The notes: generated from the letters alone by a model not told the origin. A DNA stretch of 64,000 bases from JAEUWI01 sp942492815 (GCA_942492815.1 OW818658.1:2542001-2606000), one strand, 5' to 3'; shown: positions 51,670 to 61,960, counted from the stretch's first letter. Numbers and translations are program-made.

Positions 51670-53157
51670 TCACTCTTCAATTCCCAGTGATTCAAACTTC
51701 CAGTCATCGACCGGTGTCATACTCGCAAAATCCACATCGCCCGCAAGGCCCAATCCCGGCCCTTGCAGGCTGCTGACATCCACCGCGCCGTTTCGAATGC
51801 GCAGACGTCCGCTTTCGCCAAAGGGCTCGTAGAGGGTGCTGTTGGCCGACAGCGCCAGCGCGCGCTCCGAAGGGGACAGGTGATCGAGGAGTCCCGCATA
51901 GTGGTGGCCGTTGCGCTCGGCATGGGTGACGCCCAGGGCGCTGGCCACGCACAGATCCTGCTGCAGCGGGACGACGGGTTGATTGCACAAGTCCTCCGCC
52001 GACAGGAAATAAGCACCGGGTCGCCCCTGGCTGAGGCGCGCCGCCAGCGCGGTATTGAGAATCGACTTGAAGACGCCCTTGCAGTTCTTCGCACTCACGC
52101 CGCGATACCCGCAGTCGATCGCGCGCTGAAAGGTGTCCACGGCATCGTCGGACTCGTCGATGAGCAGCGGCGGAAAGGCCGGACCCAGCTCGGCCACTTC
52201 TTCCGGGGTCACTTCCAGCGCGCGGGCCCGATCGACCGGCTGCTCGAAGTACAGCACGCGGGGCCAGAAAGCGGCGAGACTGGCGTCCTGGGACAGCGTC
52301 TCCCACCACGACTTCAGCGCGGCAATGGAAGCAAACTGCTCGTTGCCATCGAGGGTCACCGCGTAATCGGCGGGTGCGCAGTCCCGTAAGAGCTCGTGAA
52401 TTGCCGTCAGGCGCGGACCGTCGATGTCCACATTCCCGCTGGCCTTAATCTTGAAGTAGTGCACGCCCCCTTCGCGGATCCACGACTCCACCGTGACCGG
52501 AAGGCCCTCCACGCGCCGCTCGGCCTCGGGCAGCTCGTTGTCCCGCAGGGCATCACCCAGGCCAACCGTGTGGCGGATGTGAACTATCGAGGGTGACGCG
52601 GGAGCGATGAACTTCTCGGGTTCAAGCCCCTCCAGACCCGGGGCGATGGGATCCGGGCGAAGCCCCAGAAGGTTACGGCGCAACATGGTATGAAAGCTCG
52701 CGCCCGCGCCCTTGCCAAAGGCATCGATCACCGCGCGCTCGTAAAGCGACGATCCAAATTGCGAAGTGAGCCCGTTAAGGCCGGCTTCGTGGCCCTGGCG
52801 CAGGACCACTGGGTGCGCGTCGGCCCACACGTCGAAGGGCGAAGCTCCTGCACTTGCCGCATCGCGATAGACCTTCCCCGCGATCCGCACGGCGGCAATC
52901 AAATCGTTGATGTTGTCTGCAAACTTCTTCGACGGGTCCTTGTCGAACCACTTCGGTGGCAGCATGTCCGCTGCGACCCCGGTGACCGACTTGCCATCAG
53001 GCCCCTCCATGACCAGCCGCAAGTGCAGCAAGGGTGCCGCCACCAGTACCGCCTTGCCATAGCGAAAAGGAAGGCGCATGGTGATGTTGCGCAGAAACAA
53101 CGCATCGTCCGCGATGCGCAAGCGGGGAAAATCCGTATGCTCCATAGTCTCTCTCAT
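51670..53157 (-). CDS. Enolase-superfamily enzyme (mandelate racemase/muconate cycloisomerase-like)
   Basis: 495 residues. The barrel carries the superfamily residues: KIK at 236-238 (KxK base), Asp270 in LDGNEQ, Glu305 in YFEQP, Asp334 in LLIDES and Lys357 (SAKNCKG). These are the muconate lactonizing enzyme-subgroup ligands for Mg2+ and the acid-base lysines. An N-terminal capping domain (~15-150) precedes the barrel. It abstracts a proton alpha to a carboxylate; the substrate is unknown. An in-frame ATG four codons downstream is an alternative start. The window gives no pathway context. Confidence 0.85.
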   Translation of the reverse strand: MRETMEHTDFPRLRIADDALFLRNITMRLPFRYGKAVLVAAPLLHLRLVMEGPDGKSVTGVAADMLPPKWFDKDPSKKFADNINDLIAAVRIAGKVYRDAASAGASPFDVWADAHPVVLRQGHEAGLNGLTSQFGSSLYERAVIDAFGKGAGASFHTMLRRNLLGLRPDPIAPGLEGLEPEKFIAPASPSIVHIRHTVGLGDALRDNELPEAERRVEGLPVTVESWIREGGVHYFKIKASGNVDIDGPRLTAIHELLRDCAPADYAVTLDGNEQFASIAALKSWWETLSQDASLAAFWPRVLYFEQPVDRARALEVTPEEVAELGPAFPPLLIDESDDAVDTFQRAIDCGYRGVSAKNCKGVFKSILNTALAARLSQGRPGAYFLSAEDLCNQPVVPLQQDLCVASALGVTHAERNGHHYAGLLDHLSPSERALALSANSTLYEPFGESGRLRIRNGAVDVSSLQGPGLGLAGDVDFASMTPVDDWKFESLGIEE

Positions 53158-53227
53158 TTCCAGCGTGAAAATCAGCGCCGAAAGCCGTTACTCATGAAGA
53201 GGATTCTGCCCAATCAGTCTCTTGTTG

Positions 53228-53446
53228 TCAAACAGTACCCAAGTCAACGAATCGCCAACGGAGTTCGTTTTCTTCCTGGGCCTGATCCCCTTCGCGGGGC
53301 GGGGTGGGAGTTTCCGTGTTCGTGAATACCGCGAACTCGGGTTCCCGGATGGTGTCTAATGGAGCGGTGATCGTGAACATCCTTCCCGGTGGGGCGTTAC
53401 CTTGATGTGGAAACCCTTTGCCGCCGGTCGGACATAGAATAGTCAT
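53228..53446 (-). CDS. Possible small ORF of unknown function
   Basis: 72 residues from an ATG at 53446 with only GAGG two bases upstream. The sequence EPEFAVFTNTETPTPPREGDQ and ENELRWRFVDLGTV has protein-like composition but matches nothing I know. It sits between the enolase-superfamily gene and the giant gene, on the opposite strand to the latter, in a stretch that has no other feature. It may be a dispersed repeat translation or a small gene. Confidence 0.25.
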   Translation of the reverse strand: MTILCPTGGKGFPHQGNAPPGRMFTITAPLDTIREPEFAVFTNTETPTPPREGDQAQEENELRWRFVDLGTV

Positions 53447-53471
53447 TACCTCAATCACAGGGAGCGTTGCC

Positions 53472-56400
53472 ATGAAAATGCGTGTCGGGTGGGTCGTGCT
53501 GTTGGCATTGGTCGTGGCAGGTACCGCGAAGGGAGCCGATCTCCAGTTCCTGGAACGTTTTGCCCTTGCAGAGGACCGCGCGGAGGTGCTCAAAGAGCTC
53601 GTCCCCGGCACGGAGGACTTTTACTACTTCAGTTGCCTCCACCATCAGGAGACGGGCAAGCTGGACGAGGTTCAGAAGCTGCTGGAGGCCTGGGCCGCGC
53701 GCTATGGCGAGACGGAGCAGGTCCGCGAAATCCGAAACCGCCAGGCCCTGCTGCGCTATCCCTCAAAGCCCGAGGAGACGCTGGAATACCTGAAATCCAT
53801 CTTCGGCCTCTCTTTTGACCACCAGCGCCAGGTGCCCGGCGAGGCCCCCGGCCTGCCCACCGCCCTGGACCCCGCGCTCGTCAGCCGAGAGGGCTTCCTG
53901 GAGCGGACCCTGAGTAACGCGAATTATCAGGAGACGGTGGAGGGCTTCCGTGCGTTCGCCTATGACTGGCTCCTCGCCACGGACCTCTCCCCCACCCGCC
54001 TTCGCAGCCTGTTGGGCCAGCTCAGCCTGCCGGACTACCCGCGACTGCCCGAACTCATCGCGAAGGACCTGGACGCGCCCGACAGCGGAAATTTCGGCGA
54101 ACTGGGCATTCACAAACTCCTCACCCGCGATCAACTCGACGCCCTGCTCGCCCTCAAACCGGAGCTGCTGGACAACACCCAGTTTATCGAGACCTACCTG
54201 CGCCGCCTGTTGCCCGGAAATGACGACGCCAACTGGCAGCGGGATCCGGCGGCCATGGGGGTCTACCTGGATCGCCTCTGGGACTTCGCCCAGCGCCTGG
54301 CCCCGGCCCATACCTCCCTGAAGGCCCATGTGCTGTATCACCGACTCGCTTTCGACATGAGCCAGGGGATTTACGACCGCGAGCGCTTCCTCCAGTACAT
54401 CAAAATTCCCCGGGAATCGAGTTTTGTAAATCCCGACTACCTGAAGCGACCGGATCTGAATGTTCCGATGGCGGATTTCAGCCGGGACTTCGGCGGGGCA
54501 ACGGACCTGCCTCCGGTAAGCTCGGACGACGATCTGATTGGCTTCTACCTGCGGGCCTTCTTTGAGACGGATACGGACTACGACACCTTCAAGCCCTACA
54601 TCCGCGAAGACTATTTGCGCCGCCGCTTCGCCGCCGCGAAGCTCACCCAGGGCAAGGGCGACCTGGAGCGGTGGTATGCCTGGCTCGATCCCGGCGATGT
54701 GGATGATCTGAAAAACCGCGTCGAGGTGGCTTTTGTGCCGGAGAACAAAGCCCGCTTCGGGGTGGACGAGCCCGTCACGCTGGATGTCTGGGTGAAGAAC
54801 GTGGATCGTCTGCTGGTGAAGGTTTTCGAGATCGACACGCGGAACTACTACCAGCAATTCAAGCAACCCATCAACACCGCCATCGACCTCGACGGGCTCG
54901 TGGCGAATGAGGAGCAGGTCTACACCTACACCGAGCCGCCCCTCACCCGCGTGCGGCGTGAGTTCTCCTTTCCCGAGCTGACGGGGCGGGGTGTCTGGGT
55001 GATCGAGTTCGTGGGCAACGGCACCAGCAGCCGGGCGGTGGTGGCGAAAGGCGACCTGCAATACCTCAGCCGCACCAGCAGCGGCGGACAGGTATTCACC
55101 GTCTTCGACGAAACCGGAACGAAAGTACCGGACGCGTCCATCTGGTTTTCGGATCGCATGTACACGTCGGACAAGGACGGCGAGATCACGCTGCCCTTCT
55201 CCACCGCGCCCACCGATCAAACCTTTCTTTTGAGCGCGGGCGACTTCACGACCCTGGCGAACTTCCAGCATGCAGGTGAAAGCTACAGCCTGGCCGCCGG
55301 TTTCCACGTGGACCAGGAGTCACTCCGGTCGGGCATGACGGCCAAGGTCGCGGTGCGTCCCCTCCTCTATCTCAACGGCACGCCCATACCCCTGTCGCGG
55401 TTGAAGAATCCCGTGCTCTCCATCCGCTCCCGCACCCACGACGGTATCGAAAGCAGTCAGCAGATCAGCGACTTTGCCCTTCAAAATAATGAACTGTCGA
55501 TTCACGAATTTCGGGTGCCGGAGAATCTGGCGCAAGTGACCTTCGCCCTGAATGGCACCCTGGAGAAACTGACCGGTGGCGAGCCCCTGCCGCTGAGCGC
55601 GGAGCAGACCATCGCGGTGAATGGCATCCACGCCACCCCGCAGACCGCCGCCCTCTTCCTGACGAAGTCCGACGGAGGCTACGGCCTGGAAATGCGCGAC
55701 AAGAACGGCATGACCGTCGCCGATCGCCTGGTCAATCTCACCTTGAATCACCTCCACTTCACCGACCCCGTGACGGTGGATCTCCAGACCGACCGTGAAG
55801 GTAGGATTACATTGGGGGACCTGCAGGACATCTATCAGGTCAACGCTTCGTCTCCCGGCTTCATGCCTCAGTCGTGGATGCTCCGCAACGGGAGCGTCAC
55901 CTATCCCCCGGTGCTTCAGAGCAGCACGCGCGAGGCTTTGTATGTACCCCTGTCGGGCGATGCGCCGAACAAGGCCACGGACGCCGCGTCTCTCCTTGAA
56001 ATGAGCCAGGGTGTCTATACGGCGGATCGGAGCGACGCCCTCGCTCTGGAAGATGGCTACCTCACGCTGACGGGCCTTTCGGCGGGCGACTACCTGTTGC
56101 GAATGAAAGCTTCCGGGCAGCGAATCACGGTGCGCATGACCGATGGCGAGGCCACCGGCGGTTACGTCGCTTCGGCCCATCGCATTCTGGAGACGCCCGC
56201 GCCCGCCGTGCTCCAGATTCAGCAGGTGAAAACCGATAGTGGCGGTCTGGAGGTGCTCGTCGGCGGGGCCAACGAGTTTACCCGCGTCCATGTCCTATCC
56301 ACGCGATTTCTGCCGGACCGCTACGCGTATCAACAGTTTAACGTGACCAAGCCGCCCTATGCCATGGCCTGGAACCTGAACCAGGGCTATGCGCTCTACA

Positions 56401-59400
56401 CCTCGGGGCGTCAGATTGGCGACGAGTTCCGCTATGTATTGGAGCGCCGCTTCGCCGAGAAGTTCCCCGGCAACATGCTGGAGCGTCCGTCGCTGCTGCT
56501 GAATCCGTGGAGCTTCGAAGAAACGCAGGCGGCCCAGGACGCCGCGAATTCCGGGGAAGCGCCCGCCTCGATTTCGCCTCCGGCGCCCTCTGATCAGCCG
56601 AACCCGGCGCGGACGGCGGAGATCGGTGAATCCATGCCCATGATCCCTTTCTCCCCCAGCTTCGATTTCCTTGATGGCGAATCCTCCGCGCTCTACAACC
56701 TCAAGCCCGACGCCAACGGTCTGGTGACGGTTCCCGCCGAGGCGCTCCAGGGCCGGGGCTTCGTGCAGATCGTGGCGACGGATCCCTTCGCCACAGTGTC
56801 TTCCTATGCCGCGCTGCCCGCGCAAGCTTGGACGCCTCGTGATCAGCGTCTGGCGAAGGCCCTGGACCCCGCGAAGTCGCTGGTGGAGCAGAAACGCATT
56901 CAGGTGCTGGAGGCGGGCGCGGAGTTAAAGGTGAGTCTCACCGGCGAGGCCAACGTGCAGGTCTACGATTCCGTGCCGTCGGTCATGGCCCTCTTCATGA
57001 CCCTCAACGGCGATGCAAAGCTGGCGGAGTTCAGCTTCGTTTCGCGCTGGCCGAGCCTGAGCGATGCGGAGAAGCGAACCAAGTTCTCCACCTACGAATC
57101 CCACGAGCTGAACCTCTTCCTCTACCACAAGGATCGGGCCTTCTTCGACGCGGTTGTTCGACCCTATCTTGCGAACAAGTACCAGAAGACTTTTGTCGAT
57201 CAATGGCTGCTTGAAGAGGATTTAAAGGCCTATCTGGATCCATGGAAATTCGGACAACTGAACCTCGCGGAGAAAATTCTGCTGGCAAGGCGATTCCCCG
57301 AGGCCCAGGTCGTCGTCTCGCCCTTTGTGCGCGATGCCCTGGACATGCGATCGCCTAACCCCGAGTATTTCAACACCCTCTTCATGACCGCGCTCTATGG
57401 TGGTGCGCTGGGATCAAGGGCAGGGTTCGCGGTGCATGACTTGGTCAGCACGTACAGCACTTCGAACTTCTATGCTCATGACGCTCTTAGCATAGCCGGC
57501 GGCAAGGAAGTGCCCTTCGTGGCCGGCGTTTCCCGTGGGATTAGTGATGTCGGCGGCGATCCCTTTGGCCCTCCCGGCAATGGCGGCTTTGACCCCAGGG
57601 CGGGCCTTGACACCAATGGGGACGGTACCCGCGACGCGAATTGGAACGCCCTTGCCCCGGCCGACGCACCAGCACCCGAGAAGAAGATGGAAGAAAAGGC
57701 CAGACGGCGAGCAGTAGAAGCCGATTCAGACCGAATCCGACCGTCGTTGGAGATTTCGGAACTAGCGTCGGATCGTGCCGATGAGAAAGGAATCAGGCAG
57801 TACAACTTTGCCACCGCGGCAGGGGGCGTCGTCGCTCTTTCCGAAGAGGAATCGATGGCGGGGAACGATTACTTTGCCTACCCCGCTCTCTACCGCGCCC
57901 CGGAAAAGACCAAGGCCCTGCTGGAAAACGATTACTACAAGCTGCCCACCGGCCAGGTAACCTCCGCGCTGATCCCGGTGAACGCCTTCTGGCGCGATTA
58001 TGCCGAGGCGGATCCGGCGAAGCCCTTCGTGTCGGGTAACCTCGCGGAGGCCGCATCGAACTTCACCGAGGCCATGCTGGCCCTGGCGTTACTCGATCTG
58101 CCTTTTGAGTCGCCGAAGCATGAGCAGGGCAGTGCGGACGGTATCTTCACCCTGAAAGCGGGCGGCGCGGCCATCGCCTTCTATAAGGACATCGACGCCG
58201 CGCCCGCCGTCGCGGAAACGCCCGTGCTCGTGAGCCAGAATTTCTTCCGCCAGGACGACCGCTTCCGCTATGAGGGCAACCAGCAGTTCGACAAGTTCCT
58301 GACCGGCGAATTCCTCACGGGTGTGGTCTATGGCTGCCAGGTCACGGCGACCAACCCGGCCTCCACGCCGCTGCAAATCGAAGTGCTCCACCAGATCCCG
58401 GCGGGCGCCCTGCCCGTTGGCAGCGGGCGCTACACGAAGAGTGACCGCATGGGCCTCGACGCCTACAGCACGGCGCGGCTGGAGTATTTCTTTTACTTCC
58501 CGCAGGCTGGGGCCTTCACGCACTTCCCCGTGCACGTAAGCCAGAACGGCCAGTTGCTCGCCCACGCGGAACCCGTTTCCATGGCCGTCGTGGATGTGCC
58601 CACGACAACCGACACCACCTCGTGGGCCTACGTCTCCCAGCAGGGCACGGCGGAAGAGGTCATCGAATACCTGAAGCAATCCAACCTCAACCGCGTCGAT
58701 CTGGGCCTCGTGCTCTGGCGGATGAAAGACCAGGCCCTTTACCAGCAGGTGCTTACGCTCCTGAAGGGTCGCGCGATGTACCAGCCAGACCTTTGGGCCT
58801 ATGCCCTCCACCACAACGACGCCGAGGGCCTGAAGACCTTCCTGCAGTACCGGGAAGACTTCATAGCCCAGACGGGCCCCAGCTTCGAGAGCGCCCTGCT
58901 GACCATCGAGCCCGTGGAGCGGAAGACCTACCAGCACATGGAATTCGCCCCGTTGCTCAATCCCCGTGCCCACCACCTGGAGGGCAAGTGGATGATCACC
59001 AACGCCCAACTGGAGCAGCAGTACAACGCGCTGTTAAATGTGCTCGCCCATCGCGCTGCGCCACGCCAGGAGGATTTGCTCGCCCTGACCTATTACCTGC
59101 TCCTGCAGGATCGGGTTGGCGAGGCCCTGGCCTACTTCGAGCAAGTGCAGGCGGAGGCGCTGCCCGCGCGCATTCAGTATGACTACCTCCAGGCCTTCCT
59201 GGCCTTCTACCGGGAAGATCCATCGGCGGCGGCCACCATTGCCGCGCAGTACAAGGATTATCCCGTGGACACCTGGCGCGAGCGCTTTGCCGCCGTCGCC
59301 GCCCAGGCCAGCGAAATCGCGGGGGCCAATGCGCCCGCAACGGATAAGCAGCCCGGCCAGGACGCCCTCGCCGCGCAGGAGCCCCAGCTCGATCTGGAGG

Positions 59401-59954
59401 TGAAGGAGGACACGCTCCTCATTCACTACGGCAACCTGCAATTCTGCGTGCTGAGCTTCTACCCCATCGATCTGGAGATGCTCTTCACGCGGAGTCCCTT
59501 CGCCCTGGCGGACACCAGCGTGGTGGCCGGCGTGAAGCCCCTGGCGACGCTGACCGTCACCTTCGACACAGCGCAGAACCAGTTGGAAGTAGCCCTGCCC
59601 GCCGAGTTCGCCGCGCGCCACGTCATCGTCAAGGCCGAAGCGGGCGGCATCAACCGCTCGGGCATCCGCTACGCCAGCAGTTTGGTCGCCCAGTTGATCG
59701 AGCGCTACGGCCAGGTGCAGGTAACCGGCAAAGCCGACGGGAAGCCCCTGCCGAAGGTCTATGTAAAGGTCTTCGCCCAGATGCAGAACGGCGAGACCGT
59801 CTTCTACCGCGATGGCTACACCGACCTCCGGGGCCGCTTCGACTATGCCTCCTCCAGCACGCTGGACATTGCCCAGGTGAAGCAGTTCGCGATCCTGGTC
59901 ATCAGCGAGGAGGCGGGCGCGCGAGTGCTCACGGCGGTGCCGCCGGCGCGGTAA
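53472..59954 (+). CDS. Giant exported protein with macroglobulin-like domains
   Basis: 2,160 residues from the ATG at 53472 (GGGAG upstream; signal peptide ending near 22). Residues ~25-410 are helical, repeat-like and of unknown type. About 415-535 a beta-sandwich segment (FVPENKARFGVDEPVTLDVWV) resembles macroglobulin MG domains, and further Ig-like modules follow. A linker holds a calcium-loop sequence DTNGDGTRD (1380-1388). A region of ~200 residues (~1720-1920) contains short helical repeats, and the last ~90 residues form a carboxypeptidase-regulatory-like module (GKPLPKVYVKVFAQM). The thioester motif GCGEQ of alpha-2-macroglobulins is absent. Probably a large surface or periplasmic structural or protease-binding protein. 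Confidence 0.75.
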   Translation: MKMRVGWVVLLALVVAGTAKGADLQFLERFALAEDRAEVLKELVPGTEDFYYFSCLHHQETGKLDEVQKLLEAWAARYGETEQVREIRNRQALLRYPSKPEETLEYLKSIFGLSFDHQRQVPGEAPGLPTALDPALVSREGFLERTLSNANYQETVEGFRAFAYDWLLATDLSPTRLRSLLGQLSLPDYPRLPELIAKDLDAPDSGNFGELGIHKLLTRDQLDALLALKPELLDNTQFIETYLRRLLPGNDDANWQRDPAAMGVYLDRLWDFAQRLAPAHTSLKAHVLYHRLAFDMSQGIYDRERFLQYIKIPRESSFVNPDYLKRPDLNVPMADFSRDFGGATDLPPVSSDDDLIGFYLRAFFETDTDYDTFKPYIREDYLRRRFAAAKLTQGKGDLERWYAWLDPGDVDDLKNRVEVAFVPENKARFGVDEPVTLDVWVKNVDRLLVKVFEIDTRNYYQQFKQPINTAIDLDGLVANEEQVYTYTEPPLTRVRREFSFPELTGRGVWVIEFVGNGTSSRAVVAKGDLQYLSRTSSGGQVFTVFDETGTKVPDASIWFSDRMYTSDKDGEITLPFSTAPTDQTFLLSAGDFTTLANFQHAGESYSLAAGFHVDQESLRSGMTAKVAVRPLLYLNGTPIPLSRLKNPVLSIRSRTHDGIESSQQISDFALQNNELSIHEFRVPENLAQVTFALNGTLEKLTGGEPLPLSAEQTIAVNGIHATPQTAALFLTKSDGGYGLEMRDKNGMTVADRLVNLTLNHLHFTDPVTVDLQTDREGRITLGDLQDIYQVNASSPGFMPQSWMLRNGSVTYPPVLQSSTREALYVPLSGDAPNKATDAASLLEMSQGVYTADRSDALALEDGYLTLTGLSAGDYLLRMKASGQRITVRMTDGEATGGYVASAHRILETPAPAVLQIQQVKTDSGGLEVLVGGANEFTRVHVLSTRFLPDRYAYQQFNVTKPPYAMAWNLNQGYALYTSGRQIGDEFRYVLERRFAEKFPGNMLERPSLLLNPWSFEETQAAQDAANSGEAPASISPPAPSDQPNPARTAEIGESMPMIPFSPSFDFLDGESSALYNLKPDANGLVTVPAEALQGRGFVQIVATDPFATVSSYAALPAQAWTPRDQRLAKALDPAKSLVEQKRIQVLEAGAELKVSLTGEANVQVYDSVPSVMALFMTLNGDAKLAEFSFVSRWPSLSDAEKRTKFSTYESHELNLFLYHKDRAFFDAVVRPYLANKYQKTFVDQWLLEEDLKAYLDPWKFGQLNLAEKILLARRFPEAQVVVSPFVRDALDMRSPNPEYFNTLFMTALYGGALGSRAGFAVHDLVSTYSTSNFYAHDALSIAGGKEVPFVAGVSRGISDVGGDPFGPPGNGGFDPRAGLDTNGDGTRDANWNALAPADAPAPEKKMEEKARRRAVEADSDRIRPSLEISELASDRADEKGIRQYNFATAAGGVVALSEEESMAGNDYFAYPALYRAPEKTKALLENDYYKLPTGQVTSALIPVNAFWRDYAEADPAKPFVSGNLAEAASNFTEAMLALALLDLPFESPKHEQGSADGIFTLKAGGAAIAFYKDIDAAPAVAETPVLVSQNFFRQDDRFRYEGNQQFDKFLTGEFLTGVVYGCQVTATNPASTPLQIEVLHQIPAGALPVGSGRYTKSDRMGLDAYSTARLEYFFYFPQAGAFTHFPVHVSQNGQLLAHAEPVSMAVVDVPTTTDTTSWAYVSQQGTAEEVIEYLKQSNLNRVDLGLVLWRMKDQALYQQVLTLLKGRAMYQPDLWAYALHHNDAEGLKTFLQYREDFIAQTGPSFESALLTIEPVERKTYQHMEFAPLLNPRAHHLEGKWMITNAQLEQQYNALLNVLAHRAAPRQEDLLALTYYLLLQDRVGEALAYFEQVQAEALPARIQYDYLQAFLAFYREDPSAAATIAAQYKDYPVDTWRERFAAVAAQASEIAGANAPATDKQPGQDALAAQEPQLDLEVKEDTLLIHYGNLQFCVLSFYPIDLEMLFTRSPFALADTSVVAGVKPLATLTVTFDTAQNQLEVALPAEFAARHVIVKAEAGGINRSGIRYASSLVAQLIERYGQVQVTGKADGKPLPKVYVKVFAQMQNGETVFYRDGYTDLRGRFDYASSSTLDIAQVKQFAILVISEEAGARVLTAVPPAR

Positions 59955-59958
59955 TGGT

Positions 59959-60096
59959 TTGGAGGTTCAGGGACGGCAGGGACAACAGGAAACTCCACCT
60001 GTTGTCCCTGAAGTCGCTGCGGCGTGGGCGGAGCTCAATGGAAATTACGGCGGCCTTGACCTAGAAGACTGGGCGGCCCCAGGCAGCCAATGGTAA
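59959..60096 (+). pseudogene. Possible gene remnant (C-terminal tail)
   Basis: An open frame ends AELNGNYGGLDLEDWAAPG..W then TAA at 60094-60096. The composition looks coding, but there is no convincing start (a TTG at 59959 lies five bases after the preceding stop). It could be the tail of a decayed gene. A 13-bp hairpin overlaps its first half. Confidence 0.3.
59977..60010. terminator. Hairpin after the giant gene
   Basis: CAGGGACAACAGG pairs perfectly with CCTGTTGTCCCTG across an 8-nt loop. No U-tract follows, so a terminator role is uncertain; it may also be a repeat-type hairpin. Confidence 0.4.
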
Positions 60097-60109
60097 GGGA
60101 TATCCGGCA

Positions 60110-61012
60110 ATGCTCTATGCTATAGCTTGTAAAGCCTGTCTAACGTGTATGCTCGGGATATTCATGCTCTCCACCGCCTATGCCGAGTTGGAGCCAAGCC
60201 CGTACGGTCGATGGAAAATTGGTGCTATCACAATCGAGGAGGCAAGAAGTATCAGTATAATTAAGAGTATCGTCAAAAAGGTGCCGCAGAAGCCACAACC
60301 CGCCTTGTTGCAGATGTGCAAGGCGTATGAGGAGACCAAGAGTAGCTTTTTGCGGTTTGTAATTCTCGAGGAGTTGATGCAACTTGGAGAATTGAGTTCA
60401 TTGGATGAACTCAATGATCCGCTGCTTGATTTCGCGAGAATCCAGAAGGAAGATGAGGCAGAAGCCCGGCAGTACATAGGGACAGTAGACAGTCCTATCA
60501 TTCAAAGCCGACTGCAATTCTGGCTCGCCCGGCGACAGGTTGGTGGGACGGTGCCTGATTCGCGAGATCAGAGGATCGCGGTCGAACGCAAATCGCTTGA
60601 AGAGTCCATGGTCAAGCTGGATAGTCGGGACAAGGTCCTGTTCCTTTTCAGCGTTCTCTCAAACTGGAAGAGTCCGCTTGAGTATGAAGCATGTTTCACT
60701 CTCCTTCAGCCGCTTCGCGAAAGGGAGTCGGACCTCGTGCTTTCAAGTCTGCGTGAATTCTTGTATAAAGTAAAACTGCCTGCGGAGTCGCCCCCACCCT
60801 ACACAAGAGCGCACACAAATTTTACAGTGGCGTGTCAACTCGCCATGATATTGGGGGATGCCAGACTGCTTCCCGATCTGCGGATACGGGTAAAATCGCC
60901 CAGTGAATTTGAGCAGGCGGCAAGCGCCCAAGCGGTGGAATGGCTCGAATCGGGCCTCTCCTATCCATGGGAGTATGAGATTGCCGCACAGGTCTTTAAG
61001 ACGGATGGCTGA
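60110..61012 (+). CDS. Exported alpha-helical protein of unknown function
   Basis: 300 residues with a signal peptide ending near residue 25 (STAYAELEPSPYG). The rest is helical, with spaced Leu and charged residues resembling HEAT-like repeats (LRFVILEELMQLGELSSLDELNDPLLDFARIQ). No catalytic motif. It has lower GC and different codon use from its neighbours (AGT, ATA and AAA are common), suggesting transfer. An ATG with AAGGGA ~10 bases upstream is used. The next gene is also an exported helical protein, so the two may be functionally paired. Confidence 0.55.
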   Translation: MLYAIACKACLTCMLGIFMLSTAYAELEPSPYGRWKIGAITIEEARSISIIKSIVKKVPQKPQPALLQMCKAYEETKSSFLRFVILEELMQLGELSSLDELNDPLLDFARIQKEDEAEARQYIGTVDSPIIQSRLQFWLARRQVGGTVPDSRDQRIAVERKSLEESMVKLDSRDKVLFLFSVLSNWKSPLEYEACFTLLQPLRERESDLVLSSLREFLYKVKLPAESPPPYTRAHTNFTVACQLAMILGDARLLPDLRIRVKSPSEFEQAASAQAVEWLESGLSYPWEYEIAAQVFKTDG

Positions 61013-61109
61013 GTTCATGTCTGAGGCGACGAAAAGCACACATGGTGGCAAGCTTGACGTGGGTTCTTGTTCAGCAGGAAAGGCCTCACAGACTCCACGC
61101 GGCATCGGA

Positions 61110-61775
61110 ATGCGTGCCACCCGGAAGTTTTTCGCATTCGGTTGTCTTATCGTACTTGCTGTGTCTTGGGGGTATGCCGATTCGGGTGTACGCGCGGATG
61201 GACCCGTGACATCGGCGCAGGGTGAAGCTGGGCCTGCAACTGACGGCACTGTCATGATTGTGGACAAAGCGCGGACCGAAAAAGCAGTCGCCTACTATCG
61301 GGGCCTTGTGGAGTCTTACTTGACGTGGACACCGCCGCCCAATTCATCCGATTTCGAGAATCCCTTCCGAGTGAAACTGCTGGAAGCCGACCGGGAGATG
61401 CTGGGGGAAATCTTCCGGGAAATGTACGCCGAACCTTTCCGCGCGATACCCTTGGAACTAATTTGGCTGTGGGGAGAAATGGGCGCAATTGAGGGCGTCC
61501 CACTACTGGATTTGCTGCTTCAGGAGTATGCGGAACGGCCATCGCCGCGAACAGCCATCAGCATCGGCAGTGCGTTGGGTACCCTCAACGTCACGATGCT
61601 GGTGGACTACGGGTTCACAGATGAGGAAGTGCGCGCCATCTGGAAGGAGGTTCTCGGTTCACGGTGGCCCGCAGTGCAAGACAAGGCGATTGACGAGATA
61701 GTGGCGTACTGGCGGAACAATTGGGTTGAGGTGAGGGAAGATTGTAAGCACCGAAGTGTGCCGGAATTAGGTTAG
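61110..61775 (+). CDS. Exported helical protein of unknown function
   Basis: 221 residues from the ATG at 61110, chosen because a signal peptide (FFAFGCLIVLAVSWGYADS) follows; no strong Shine-Dalgarno is present, and an ATG at 61017 would add 31 polar residues before it. The mature part is helical (MLGEIFREMYAEPFRAIPLELIWLWGEMGA). It resembles the preceding gene in style but not in detectable sequence. Spacing of under 100 bp suggests one transcript. Function unknown. Confidence 0.5.
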   Translation: MRATRKFFAFGCLIVLAVSWGYADSGVRADGPVTSAQGEAGPATDGTVMIVDKARTEKAVAYYRGLVESYLTWTPPPNSSDFENPFRVKLLEADREMLGEIFREMYAEPFRAIPLELIWLWGEMGAIEGVPLLDLLLQEYAERPSPRTAISIGSALGTLNVTMLVDYGFTDEEVRAIWKEVLGSRWPAVQDKAIDEIVAYWRNNWVEVREDCKHRSVPELG

Positions 61776-61960
61776 TGTGAGAATGTGTACTCTTTGCGTT
61801 CTTTTGCGGCAAATACTTTTTGTACGATACGTCGCCATCAGCGTCAAGAAACTGTTACAGCGATTCTTCAGGGGGACAGCCCCCGATTGGCCGGACATCT
61901 CCTGTGCGAAGCCGAATGCACGTGCCAATCGGCCGCAGTCCCCGCCGCGCCTCAAAAGTG

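Noticed and set aside
53472..59954. Canonical alpha-2-macroglobulin
   Set aside because: No thioester motif GCGEQ and no recognisable bait region; only MG-like domains can be supported.
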